Shown here piece by piece: positions 7,464 to 14,310 of a stretch of 16,752 nucleotides of DNA. Position numbers and translations under genes: made by a program. Below the pieces are notes generated by a model that was not told where the DNA came from, made no database searches, and saw only the letters and a program-made list of their open reading frames with translations. How positions within the stretch are numbered: the first letter of the stretch is position 1; each line of letters starts with the position of its first letter. This DNA comes from Rickettsia typhi (lineage in GTDB: Bacteria > Pseudomonadota > Alphaproteobacteria > Rickettsiales > Deianiraeaceae). Location of the stretch: positions 1 to 16,752 of the forward strand of contig CAMCTP010000017.1 of assembly GCA_945878495.1 (NCBI GenBank), written 5' to 3'.

Positions 7464-8783
7464 CTAACCAGATTTTTTATTTCTAAACCTTTCTGCCCCA
7501 CCAACAGAGTTTCTCTGGTCCGTTCGTGATATGGCTAACTCATTTTCATCAATATTTTTTGTAATCACAGATCCTGCGGCAATTATACTTTTAGAACCTA
7601 TTGTTAAAGGTGAAATTATTGAAGAATTCACGCCAACGATAACCCAATCGCCAATTACGCTTCTATATTTTTTAAATCCATCGTAATTAGCAACAACAGA
7701 TCCGGCGCCAAAATTAACACCAACCCCGATATCAACATCTCCAATATAAGCCAAATGCTTTGCCTTGGATTTTTTTCCAATTTTTGATCCCTTTACTTCA
7801 ACAAAATTTCCAATCACAACAGAATCTTCAATTTTAGAATTTCCTCTCAATCTTGCAAAAGGACCAATTGAGCAATTTTCACCGATTACAACATTTCCTA
7901 AATAGGAATTTGCCAATATTTTTGAGCCCGATTTAATAGAAACACCTTGCCCAAAAAAAACAAAAGGCTCAATTTCAACATCATTACTTATAACCGTATC
8001 ATGCGAAAAAAATACAGTCTTCGGATCCCGCATAGTCACTCCTTCGTTCATAAATCTATCTCTTTGACTATCCTGAAATGCACTCTCTGCCATGGCAAGA
8101 TCTGACCTTGAATTCACTCCCATTACCTCAGATTCATCGCATTTAACAAAGCTAATAATTTTATTCGAGTTTTTTAGTATTTTAACAAGATCCGTTAAAT
8201 AATACTCACAAGCGGCATTTTTATTGTCGATTTTATCAATATTATCAAGTAATATAGATGTTTTTATTGCTACAATTCCTGAGTTGCATAAATCTATTTC
8301 TCTTATAGAATCGCTTGCATCCTTAAACTCAACTATATCAATTAGCTGGTCTTGGTTAATAATAAATCTACCATATTTATTTGAAATATCTGAAGTTTTA
8401 AAGCCAAGAAAAACACAATCGCAAGACTGTAATTTGGATATCATATTTTGAATTGTTTCACTTTTTACAAACGGTGTATCACCATAATTTATAATTACTA
8501 TATCAGATTTTTCATCAATTAAATCTCGGCAAATCTTAACAGCATGACCGGTTCCAAGTTTCTCATTTTGAATTACAATACTAAAACGATCATTTAAACT
8601 TGAATCTTTTACTATTAAATCTTCCGATGCAACTAAAATTTTCTTCTCAACATTCAGCCCATCAAAACATCTAACGCTCCAATTCAAAAGAGTCATTCCT
8701 GCTATTTTATGCAGCGGTTTTGGAGTTGAAGACTTCATTCTTGTGCCATTTCCAGCGGCTAATGTTATAGTAAAAATTTTCAT
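7464..8783 (-). CDS. glmU: Bifunctional GlcN-1-P acetyltransferase / GlcNAc-1-P uridyltransferase
   Basis: Makes UDP-N-acetylglucosamine, the precursor of peptidoglycan and lipid A. The product is 439 residues (E. coli 456). The N-terminal uridyltransferase half shows LAAGNGTRMKSSTPKPLH (8-25), NEKLGTGHAV, NYGDTPFV with the metal-binding Asp, YGRFII, and GVNSRSDLA with the expected Asn. The C-terminal left-handed beta-helix half has hexapeptide repeats (about 245-420) with SKAKHLAYIGDVDIG containing the catalytic His, and NFGAGSVVANYDG. Both activities therefore look intact, so a cell wall or LPS is likely still made. It begins one base after the stop of the upstream exported protein, so the two are probably translationally linked. 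Confidence 0.96.
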   Translation of the reverse strand: MKIFTITLAAGNGTRMKSSTPKPLHKIAGMTLLNWSVRCFDGLNVEKKILVASEDLIVKDSSLNDRFSIVIQNEKLGTGHAVKICRDLIDEKSDIVIINYGDTPFVKSETIQNMISKLQSCDCVFLGFKTSDISNKYGRFIINQDQLIDIVEFKDASDSIREIDLCNSGIVAIKTSILLDNIDKIDNKNAACEYYLTDLVKILKNSNKIISFVKCDESEVMGVNSRSDLAMAESAFQDSQRDRFMNEGVTMRDPKTVFFSHDTVISNDVEIEPFVFFGQGVSIKSGSKILANSYLGNVVIGENCSIGPFARLRGNSKIEDSVVIGNFVEVKGSKIGKKSKAKHLAYIGDVDIGVGVNFGAGSVVANYDGFKKYRSVIGDWVIVGVNSSIISPLTIGSKSIIAAGSVITKNIDENELAISRTDQRNSVGGAERFRNKKSG

Positions 8784-8784
8784 A

Positions 8785-9642
8785 CTAGTTTTTTATAAAA
8801 AGATAATACATGTTTTTGTTAAACTCAATATCTAGGTTATATTTTGTAATCTTTTCCATGATATTTTTACCATCGCCGAAAAGTTTAATAACAGCTAAAC
8901 CATTTTTAATAGCTAACATTTTATACCTAATACCGGAATATTTTAGCAAATCCTCAACGTCAGAAACATCCGAGACATCGTTAAACTTAAAATTAGTTAT
9001 CATGGTAAATATTGGGTATCCTTTTTCGTTAAAACCTTTTAAAAAAAGCTCTCTCATTTTTAACTTTTTTAGTAAATCAAATCTATCGGCATTAAAATAA
9101 AGGGTAAAGTTTCCCAAATAATCATTTCCATCGAAATACTCCTGAACAATCTCAAAAGATTCCAAACAATCGAATGCATCTGCCATTGTAAAATCCAAAT
9201 CACCGGAACTGGAATCTAAAACTAAATTTGAAAAACCAAGATCGAGAGCATTTCTAAAAGATATCGTTTTTGACTCCTTGGCTCCATCTCCGGTATTTTC
9301 AAAAATAAATAAATTATCAACCACATAAAGGGTTTCTTGCCTATAAACATTTGGTCTTTTTGCGGTTATATCAATAGGAATTTTTTTAAATATCTCCGAA
9401 TCTGGCGGCTTAACTCTAATTATATATTCCTTGTAGATTTTTTTATTATTAACAACTTTTGATGCTGTTTTTTTTTGAACTTCTTTGCCACTATCGGTGC
9501 CATCTTTTTTGTCATTTTTATGCGCAAAAATCTTTGAAAAACTTCCGGATATTTTAGCAAAACTGTCCTTTAATCCCTCGCCAAAGCACAATGCATTATC
9601 TACAAAAATAGCATTTGCTAAAAACAAGACAGTTAATGTTAT
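8785..9642 (-). CDS. Exported protein of unknown function (start uncertain)
   Basis: I do not recognise this family. The certain coding part begins near a TTG at 9627 (280 residues to the stop). The frame stays open upstream to about 9681 and encodes KVFNKFFITLTVLFLANA just before AIFVDNALC, a convincing signal peptide that a TTG start would cut in half. No ATG, GTG or TTG exists in frame there; the start used here is the ATA at 9642 only as a placeholder. An ATG at 9676 followed by T6 (9673-9668) is out of frame by one base; five Ts would give MFLCKVFNKFF in frame. The mature part has a lysine-rich stretch (about 30-65 of the short form), then a mixed segment with EYIIRVKPP, LYVVDNLFIFENTG, SGDLDFTMADAFDC and a VSDVSDV repeat, and no clear catalytic motif. 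It precedes glmU by one base. Confidence 0.75.
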   Translation of the reverse strand: MTLTVLFLANAIFVDNALCFGEGLKDSFAKISGSFSKIFAHKNDKKDGTDSGKEVQKKTASKVVNNKKIYKEYIIRVKPPDSEIFKKIPIDITAKRPNVYRQETLYVVDNLFIFENTGDGAKESKTISFRNALDLGFSNLVLDSSSGDLDFTMADAFDCLESFEIVQEYFDGNDYLGNFTLYFNADRFDLLKKLKMRELFLKGFNEKGYPIFTMITNFKFNDVSDVSDVEDLLKYSGIRYKMLAIKNGLAVIKLFGDGKNIMEKITKYNLDIEFNKNMYYLFIKN

Positions 9643-9692
9643 GAAAAATTTGTTAAAAACTTTACATAAAAAACATATAACTTAATAAATAA

Positions 9693-9712
9693 CTTGTTTT
9701 TTAATAAACAAG
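9693..9712. repeat. Inverted repeat in the divergent promoter region
   Basis: CTTGTTT (9693-9699) and AAACAAG (9706-9712) form a perfect 7-bp inverted repeat with a 6-base loop, between the divergently transcribed exported-protein gene and the bamD-like gene. Each arm supplies a TTGTTT that could act as a weak -35 box for the gene on its side; on the plus strand TATATA (9719-9724) could be the -10, on the minus strand TATTAA (9687-9682). It could be a shared operator. Neither side has a T-run placed for a terminator. Confidence 0.35.
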
Positions 9713-9739
9713 AAAAATTATATACAAAAAGATTAGAAA

Positions 9740-10432
9740 ATGAACATAATAAAAATTATTGCAATTACAGCCTTAACCTTTATTATATCATGCTCGAGTT
9801 CAAAAGAATCAGCAATTGAAAAAGCTCAAAATGCAAGTCAAAAATACTTTAAAGCAATGAGGTATTTTGATCAGCAAAACTACACAACATCACTTAGAAT
9901 GTTCGAAGAATTTAGCAAAGAATATCCATTAAACAAACTACATAAAAGCTCACTTCAAATGGAGATAATGCTAAACATAGTAGTGAAAAAATATTCAACC
10001 GTTGACTACCTAGCAGGTCTATATAAACAATCATATATATTTGACAAAGAAGGTGTTGAATATGCGGATTATGCGGCAATTATCGCTAAAGTAAAAAACC
10101 TCAAAAATATAGATGTCTCGGAAACTGATGCTATAAAAACTGATGAGAAAATTAAAACCTTTATATCAATCTATCCCAACAGCCGATACATTGCAACACT
10201 GGAGTCAAATGAGAAAAAAAATAATAAACTAATTTGCGAGTCGGGTATGAAAATAGCGCAAAGATACTGTACAATGAATCATTTTCTTGCAGCGATATCT
10301 AAATATAAATCAATCTTAAATCAATGCACCAAATACTCACAAAAAGAATCAAAATTTGTCGAAAATGAATTACTAAACATCAAAACATCAATTATCGAAG
10401 GAAAATATCCTGAGTGCAATAAAATTTCTTGA
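9740..10432 (+). CDS. bamD: BamD-like outer membrane assembly lipoprotein
   Basis: By family, an inner-leaflet outer-membrane lipoprotein of the BAM complex that works with BamA to fold beta-barrel proteins. The product is 230 residues (typical BamD about 240-280). A lipoprotein signal is clear: MNIIKIIAITALTFIISC with the lipid-carrying Cys18. The rest is a helical TPR-like protein: AMRYFDQQNYTTSLRMFEEF with EYPLNK (about 39-66) is the classical first BamD repeat, and KIKTFISIYPNSRYI (about 138-152) matches the RxFxxLxxxYPNSxY segment. The ATG at 9740 is the only start that gives a full signal. Another TPR lipoprotein (for example a CpoB-like or ComL-like protein) is possible. It stands alone behind a divergent promoter region and 46 bases ahead of rmlD. 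Confidence 0.75.
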   Translation: MNIIKIIAITALTFIISCSSSKESAIEKAQNASQKYFKAMRYFDQQNYTTSLRMFEEFSKEYPLNKLHKSSLQMEIMLNIVVKKYSTVDYLAGLYKQSYIFDKEGVEYADYAAIIAKVKNLKNIDVSETDAIKTDEKIKTFISIYPNSRYIATLESNEKKNNKLICESGMKIAQRYCTMNHFLAAISKYKSILNQCTKYSQKESKFVENELLNIKTSIIEGKYPECNKIS

Positions 10433-10457
10433 TTTTAAAAAAAAAAAAATCAGCATA

Positions 10458-10475
10458 TTTATTGATATCAATAAA
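10458..10475. repeat. 18-bp perfect palindrome just before rmlD
   Basis: TTTATTGATATCAATAAA is a perfect palindrome ending three bases before the rmlD ATG (10479). It also follows an A13 run (10437-10449) in the 46-base bamD-rmlD gap. As a loopless palindrome it suits a dimeric DNA-binding protein better than an RNA hairpin, and no T-run follows it on either strand. In such AT-rich DNA chance occurrence is possible. Confidence 0.35.
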
Positions 10476-10478
10476 AAA

Positions 10479-11369
10479 ATGTCAAATAACAAAATAAACA
10501 TTATACTTGGCAATGGTCAGCTTGGGTCGGAATTGATAAATAAATTACCAAATGCTATACAATTGACAAGGACGGATTTGGATTTGTCAGATTCAAATCT
10601 TGAATACAATCTTGCAAAAAATCTAGAAAATATTGACATCGAAACAATCATAAATACAACCGCATACACAAATGTAGACAAGGCGGAACAAGAAATAGAC
10701 CTTGCAATGCAAATAAATGCAAATGCGGTAAAAATTATCGCCAAATACTGCCAATTACGGCAAATTAAATTAATACATTACTCCACAGATTTCGTATTCG
10801 ATGGTAAAAAAGTCGATCCATATATAGAAAATGATCCATCAAACCCAATCCAGCACTATGGAAAAACAAAACTTATTGGCGAAGATTTCGCACTTGAATA
10901 CAACGATAAAACAATTATACCAAGAATATCTTGGGTATATAACATGTCATTCGAGAATAACTTCATCAAAAAAATTCTCAATGCAGCTCTTAAAAGAAGC
11001 GAATTAAGTATAGTAAATGATCAACTTGGCGGAACTACAAGCGTAGCAGATCTAGCAAATGCAACAAATGAAGTGTTAAAAAAGCTAGATTCAGAATTTA
11101 AGAACTGGGGGATTTATCATCTTGCAACCAAAAATTTCGCAAATAGATTTGAAGTTACAGAATTTGCAATCGATTATGCATCAAAATTCCTGCCAAAGTT
11201 AAAAAACGTAAAATTAACTCAAATCAAAACAACCACCACAAATGGCACAGCAGAAAGACCAAAAAATTCAATGCTAAACTCTGATAAATTTAGCAAAATA
11301 TTCAACCATGAAATTCCTTGTTGGAAAAATTCACTAAAAACTCAAATTGAAGATTTTTATACCAAATAA
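10479..11369 (+). CDS. rfbD: dTDP-4-dehydrorhamnose reductase
   Basis: NADPH-dependent last step of dTDP-L-rhamnose synthesis (RmlD/RfbD), supplying rhamnose for O-antigen or other surface glycans. The product is 296 residues, normal length. The Rossmann nucleotide-binding motif is GNGQLG (11-16). NTTAYTNVDKAE (59-70) and YSTDFVFDG (101-109) are RmlD signatures. The short-chain dehydrogenase catalytic Tyr127-X3-Lys131 lies in YGKTK, followed by RISWVYN (149-155) and VNDQLGGTTSVADLA (179-193). The C-terminal AERPKNSMLNSDK also fits. RmlA, RmlB and RmlC are not in the window, so the pathway must be encoded elsewhere if complete. The stop codon overlaps the virB9 start (TAATG), implying translational coupling. 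Confidence 0.92.
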   Translation: MSNNKINIILGNGQLGSELINKLPNAIQLTRTDLDLSDSNLEYNLAKNLENIDIETIINTTAYTNVDKAEQEIDLAMQINANAVKIIAKYCQLRQIKLIHYSTDFVFDGKKVDPYIENDPSNPIQHYGKTKLIGEDFALEYNDKTIIPRISWVYNMSFENNFIKKILNAALKRSELSIVNDQLGGTTSVADLANATNEVLKKLDSEFKNWGIYHLATKNFANRFEVTEFAIDYASKFLPKLKNVKLTQIKTTTTNGTAERPKNSMLNSDKFSKIFNHEIPCWKNSLKTQIEDFYTK

Positions 11370-12265
11370 TGAAATTAATGCAACTAATCATAATAAGCAT
11401 TATTTTATTACTCAGCTTAAATAAAGCAACTGCAATTACTGTCGACCCTCAGTCATACGGCTCTGAGAAACGAATAAAATACTGGCGATATCAACCTAAT
11501 GCGGTCTTCAAGCATACTGGATTCCTCCATTTTCCATCATATATTCAATTCGAAGCAGGAGAAATACCTCAAAGTATATCAACAGGATCTCAAAAACGTA
11601 AAATAAAAACCAAAGATGAAACTGGAAAAGATGTAATAAAATATATAGAAGACGGTGATCAAAAATGGCTCTTTGAAATCAAGGGCGAAAAACTATTTTT
11701 AAAACCAATAGACGAAAATGCCGATACAATAGCAATAGTTATAACAAATAAGCGAACATATTTTTTTGAGCTCCACGTTGGCGTTGCAAGTAGTCCATTC
11801 GATACAAGAATACCGCTTGGAATAAATTTTCAATACCCGCAAGATTACCAAGCTGAAGGTTCAGAGGGACAAGGAGAGACAACCGTTATAGAATATGCAA
11901 AAAAGAAAGATCCAAAAGAAAACAAAGAGTTATCCGCTCCAGATTTAACCAAGCCTCAGAATTATAATTTCAACTACACAATATCTGGAAATGACAATAT
12001 ATCTCCAATAAAAATCTTTGACGATGGTCAATTTACCTATCTTGAGTTTAGAGATAAAAATGCTACACTTCCAGCAGTTTTTGGCGTTGACTCAAACGGC
12101 TATGAGTTCCTATTAAATTTTAGAGTCATAGGAGATTACATAATAATAGAGTCAATGTCCCAAATTATGACCCTAAGGTACGGATCTGACATGGTTTGCA
12201 TCTTTAACGAAGCAATGAAAAGCGAAGCATCAATAGGTGTGAAAAAATCACTCAATAAGAAGTAA
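11369..12265 (+). CDS. virB9: VirB9-type type IV secretion protein
   Basis: VirB9/TrbG/CagX family: a periplasmic and outer-membrane part of the type IV secretion core complex, which binds VirB7 and VirB10. The product is 298 residues, including a signal peptide (about 1-22, cleavage probably after KATA). The N-terminal domain (about 30-150) ends with the family's TIAIVITNKRTYFFEL segment. A charged linker follows (about 160-195). The C-terminal domain (about 199-282) has NYNFNYTISG, IFDDGQFTYLEFRDK, LPAVFGVDSNGYEFLLNFRV and GDYIIIESMSQIMTLRYG, the usual VirB9 signature. No VirB7, VirB8 or VirB10 neighbours are present; it is instead coupled to rfbD by a one-base overlap. Rickettsiales often carry scattered and duplicated virB9 genes, so this could be the main or a second copy. 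Confidence 0.9.
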   Translation: MKLMQLIIISIILLLSLNKATAITVDPQSYGSEKRIKYWRYQPNAVFKHTGFLHFPSYIQFEAGEIPQSISTGSQKRKIKTKDETGKDVIKYIEDGDQKWLFEIKGEKLFLKPIDENADTIAIVITNKRTYFFELHVGVASSPFDTRIPLGINFQYPQDYQAEGSEGQGETTVIEYAKKKDPKENKELSAPDLTKPQNYNFNYTISGNDNISPIKIFDDGQFTYLEFRDKNATLPAVFGVDSNGYEFLLNFRVIGDYIIIESMSQIMTLRYGSDMVCIFNEAMKSEASIGVKKSLNKK

Positions 12266-12284
12266 AGAATCACGCAATGGATGT

Positions 12285-12887
12285 TTATTTGTAAAATTTC
12301 AAAAAAACTTTTTTTAACTCATCGAAAACAATATCTGGATTATTATTTCCATCTATTCTTTTAAAATAATCAAATCTCTCAGAGCACAAATCATAGCATT
12401 CTCTTATTTTTTGAACCGTTGAAATTTCAAACTTGTCAAAAGCGCTTAAAACTTGCCTATTTTTCATTCTTTGACTTGCGACAGATGGATCTGCATCAAT
12501 GAAAAAAGTTAAATCAGGATGAAAACTATCAAAATCACGATTATGAGTGTCAACAATATCATCAAAAGAATTATTTTTTAAAAAACCCTGATAAGCACAG
12601 GTTGAATGAAAAAATCTATCGCATAAAACAATAAATCCACTATCAAGATATGATTTTACGATTTTTAAATGCTCAAAACGAACAACGTTTATTAATTTTA
12701 TTTGAGATTCTAAATCTAAATTCTCATTTATAATGACCGAAAAAATCTCTCTTTCCCACCGAGATTGGGAAAATTTTGACTCAGAAGTTTTGTGAACTTT
12801 TATCTGATTATTCAATAGATATGCGTACAATTTATTCAATTGCAATGTTTTTCCGCTACCATCAATTCCCTCAAAAGTTATAAACAT
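12285..12887 (-). CDS. tmk: Thymidylate kinase (dTMP kinase), diverged
   Basis: Phosphorylates dTMP to dTDP with ATP, needed for dTTP synthesis. The product is 200 residues, slightly short for the family (about 205-215). The P-loop GIDGSGKT (7-14), Arg70 in VVRFEHLKIV, the DRF (90-92, usually DRY/DRH) followed by HSTCAYQG, and the PDLTFFIDADPSVASQRMKNR segment (124-144) with the LID Arg are all present. The usual TREPGGTxxGE motif after strand 2 is replaced by TSESKFSQSRWERE (about 34-47). A deoxynucleoside kinase of the same fold is less likely because the AYQG signature is specific to Tmk. It converges with virB9 across 19 bases, with no terminator visible. Confidence 0.85.
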   Translation of the reverse strand: MFITFEGIDGSGKTLQLNKLYAYLLNNQIKVHKTSESKFSQSRWEREIFSVIINENLDLESQIKLINVVRFEHLKIVKSYLDSGFIVLCDRFFHSTCAYQGFLKNNSFDDIVDTHNRDFDSFHPDLTFFIDADPSVASQRMKNRQVLSAFDKFEISTVQKIRECYDLCSERFDYFKRIDGNNNPDIVFDELKKVFLKFYK

Positions 12888-12907
12888 AAATGTGAAATTA
12901 ATAAATT

Positions 12908-12913
12908 ATTATA
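12908..12913 (-). promoter_or_regulatory. Candidate -10 box of tmk
   Basis: A perfect TATAAT lies on the minus strand at 12913-12908, placing a transcription start near 12901 and a leader of about 14 bases before the tmk ATG at 12887. No good -35 box sits 16-18 bases upstream; TTGAAA occurs 24 bases away, which is too far. In such AT-rich DNA a lone -10 match is weak evidence. Confidence 0.3.
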
Positions 12914-12951
12914 CATTAATAAAAAATATTTTATTTTTTTCAAGTAAAATC

Positions 12952-12980
12952 TTGACAAATATTTTTTTACAGTCAGGAAT
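12952..12980 (+). promoter_or_regulatory. Candidate promoter of the rpsD-rpsP-rpsJ cluster
   Basis: A perfect TTGACA (12952-12957) lies in the divergent tmk-rpsD gap and is followed 17 bases later by AGGAAT (12975-12980), a poor -10 box with only three consensus bases. Transcription would begin near 12987, at or next to the ATG of a 7-codon mini-ORF that overlaps the rpsD start. The -35 is convincing; the -10 is not. Confidence 0.35.
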
Positions 12981-12987
12981 CTCTGAA

Positions 12988-13011
12988 ATGTCTATGTTTT
13001 TAGCAATTTAA
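12988..13011 (+). other. Possible 7-codon leader ORF overlapping the rpsD start
   Basis: ATG at 12988 opens a frame encoding MSMFLAI and closes with TAA at 13009-13011, whose last A is the first base of the rpsD ATG (TAATG junction). Such junctions allow terminating ribosomes to restart on the next gene. It has no Shine-Dalgarno sequence, but the predicted transcript start is adjacent, so it could be read leaderless. Purely a sequence observation; chance is possible in so short a frame. Confidence 0.25.
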
Positions 13012-13622
13012 TGATTAAAAGTAATGATTCTTATAGCAGAAAATACTGCGTTGAAATCTGGGGAGATGCAAAAGATAAATCTTTCAAAAAAAGACCATAT
13101 AAAAAAGGTCAACACGGAAGGACAGCTATGTCTAAAAATACTCCAGATGCAAAGGCAAGAAAGCATGCTCAGATATTAAAAATCCATTACGGTCTTTCAG
13201 AAAAAGACTTCAGAATCTTGATGTCAAAAGCTAAAAATATGAAAGGAAACATTATAGATAACATTGCTGTTCTTTTGGAATCTTGCCCAATGATTATAGC
13301 ATACAGGGCAAAATTGTCTCCAACTATGTTCTCAGCTAGACAAATGGTTTCCCATAGAAACGTTCTATTAAATGGTAAAAAATGTTTTAGGAAAGAAACA
13401 GTAAAAGCTGGTGATGTAATTTCTATTCCGGAAAAGATAAAATCTAGTCAGCATTTTATAAATTCCATTGCAAACCTAGAAAGACCTATACCAGATTACA
13501 TATCATCTGATACAGAATTAAGAACAGCAAAATTCCTGAGAAATCCATCATTTAGAGAATTATATATATCAAAGTTGATAGATATAAATGGAGTAGTTTC
13601 ACGTTACACAAGAATGATTTAA
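13011..13622 (+). CDS. rpsD: 30S ribosomal protein uS4
   Basis: Primary 16S rRNA-binding protein that nucleates 30S assembly. The product is 203 residues, normal length. The N-terminus (SRKYCVEIWGDAKDKSFKKRPYKKGQHG) fits the alphaproteobacterial RRLGVNLWGRAK...GPGQHG form and lacks the zinc-binding cysteines found in some uS4. The S4 RNA-binding domain is clear at about 93-155: MFSARQMVSHRNVLLNGKK, then VKAGDVISIPEK. The C-terminal YIS...LRTAKFLRNPS segment is diverged. No in-frame alternative start exists upstream before a stop at 12984-12986. In many bacteria rpsD lies in the alpha operon with rpsM, rpsK and rpoA; here it leads an unusual cluster with rpsP and rpsJ, 10 bases apart. Confidence 0.95.
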   Translation: MIKSNDSYSRKYCVEIWGDAKDKSFKKRPYKKGQHGRTAMSKNTPDAKARKHAQILKIHYGLSEKDFRILMSKAKNMKGNIIDNIAVLLESCPMIIAYRAKLSPTMFSARQMVSHRNVLLNGKKCFRKETVKAGDVISIPEKIKSSQHFINSIANLERPIPDYISSDTELRTAKFLRNPSFRELYISKLIDINGVVSRYTRMI

Positions 13623-13632
13623 TATACCAAAT

Positions 13633-13947
13633 ATGTCCGTAAAAATAAGACTTTCAAGAGGTGGTAAAAAATCAGCCCCGTTCTATTCAATAGTTGTAGC
13701 TAATTCAACATCCCCTAGAGATGGAAAGTTCATAGAAAAAATTGGATATTACAACCCAATTGCTTCTGACAATTCAGTAAAATCAAATTTTGATGAAGAT
13801 CTAGTAAAAAAATGGTTAAAAAATGGAGCAACTCCAACAGAAAGAGTAGCGAAAATTCTTAGTACAAATGAAAATTTAAAACCGTTAGTTTCAAGCTTCA
13901 TTAGTCAACCTAGACAAAGATCTACAAAAAATAAACAGCCAGAATAA
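13633..13947 (+). CDS. rpsP: 30S ribosomal protein bS16
   Basis: Small 16S rRNA-binding protein needed for 30S assembly. The product is 104 residues, with a C-terminal tail of about 20 extra residues beyond the conserved core, as is common in Alphaproteobacteria. The core signature is intact: KIRLSRGGKKSAPFYSIVVA (4-23), then SPRDGKFIEKIGYYNP (27-42) and the VKKWLKNGATPTERVAKIL helix. It is normally followed by rimM-trmD-rplS; none of these is here, and rpsJ follows after 17 bases. No Shine-Dalgarno sequence precedes the ATG. Confidence 0.96.
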   Translation: MSVKIRLSRGGKKSAPFYSIVVANSTSPRDGKFIEKIGYYNPIASDNSVKSNFDEDLVKKWLKNGATPTERVAKILSTNENLKPLVSSFISQPRQRSTKNKQPE

Positions 13948-13964
13948 AATTTTATTTTCAGAAA

Positions 13965-14279
13965 ATGTCATCATCAAGCAAATTTATACAAGTAAAATTA
14001 TCAGCTTATCACAATTCCACACTTGACAGAGTGGCAAGTGAGATAGTTTCAATGGTATTAAAAGTTGGAGGAATCATGAAAGGTCCAATAAATATGCCAA
14101 CAAAAACAAAAAAATTCTTAGTTATAAGAGGACCCCATGTTGACAAAAAATCTAGAGAAGCATTTTTTCAATCAATACACACTAGATTAATAATAATAAA
14201 ATCCGACCCAATGGTAATGCAAGAAATTAAAAATATCAATATACCAAATGACATAGGTGTGGAATTAAAAATGATATAA
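13965..14279 (+). CDS. rpsJ: 30S ribosomal protein uS10 (NusE), diverged
   Basis: 30S head protein which, as NusE, also bridges NusB/NusG and RNA polymerase in transcription antitermination. The product is 104 residues, normal length. Recognisable features are VKLSAYHNSTLDRVASEIV (10-28), MKGPINMPTKTKKFLVIRGPHVDKKSRE (38-65) and a VELKM C-terminus. The usually near-invariant segment (A/S)RxQYExRTHxRL reads SREAFFQSIHTRL (63-75), losing the conserved Glu and Arg. It normally heads the S10 operon after tuf and before rplC; here it follows rpsP, and the next gene is an unknown small membrane protein 31 bases on. Confidence 0.9.
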   Translation: MSSSSKFIQVKLSAYHNSTLDRVASEIVSMVLKVGGIMKGPINMPTKTKKFLVIRGPHVDKKSREAFFQSIHTRLIIIKSDPMVMQEIKNINIPNDIGVELKMI

Positions 14280-14310
14280 ATTATGTCAACAAAACTTTGG
14301 TTATTATAAA

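Noticed and set aside
7451..7504. TTG start extending tyrS into glmU
   Set aside because: The extra 18 residues are hydrophobic and outside the family; the ATG at 7450 gives the usual TyrRS beginning.
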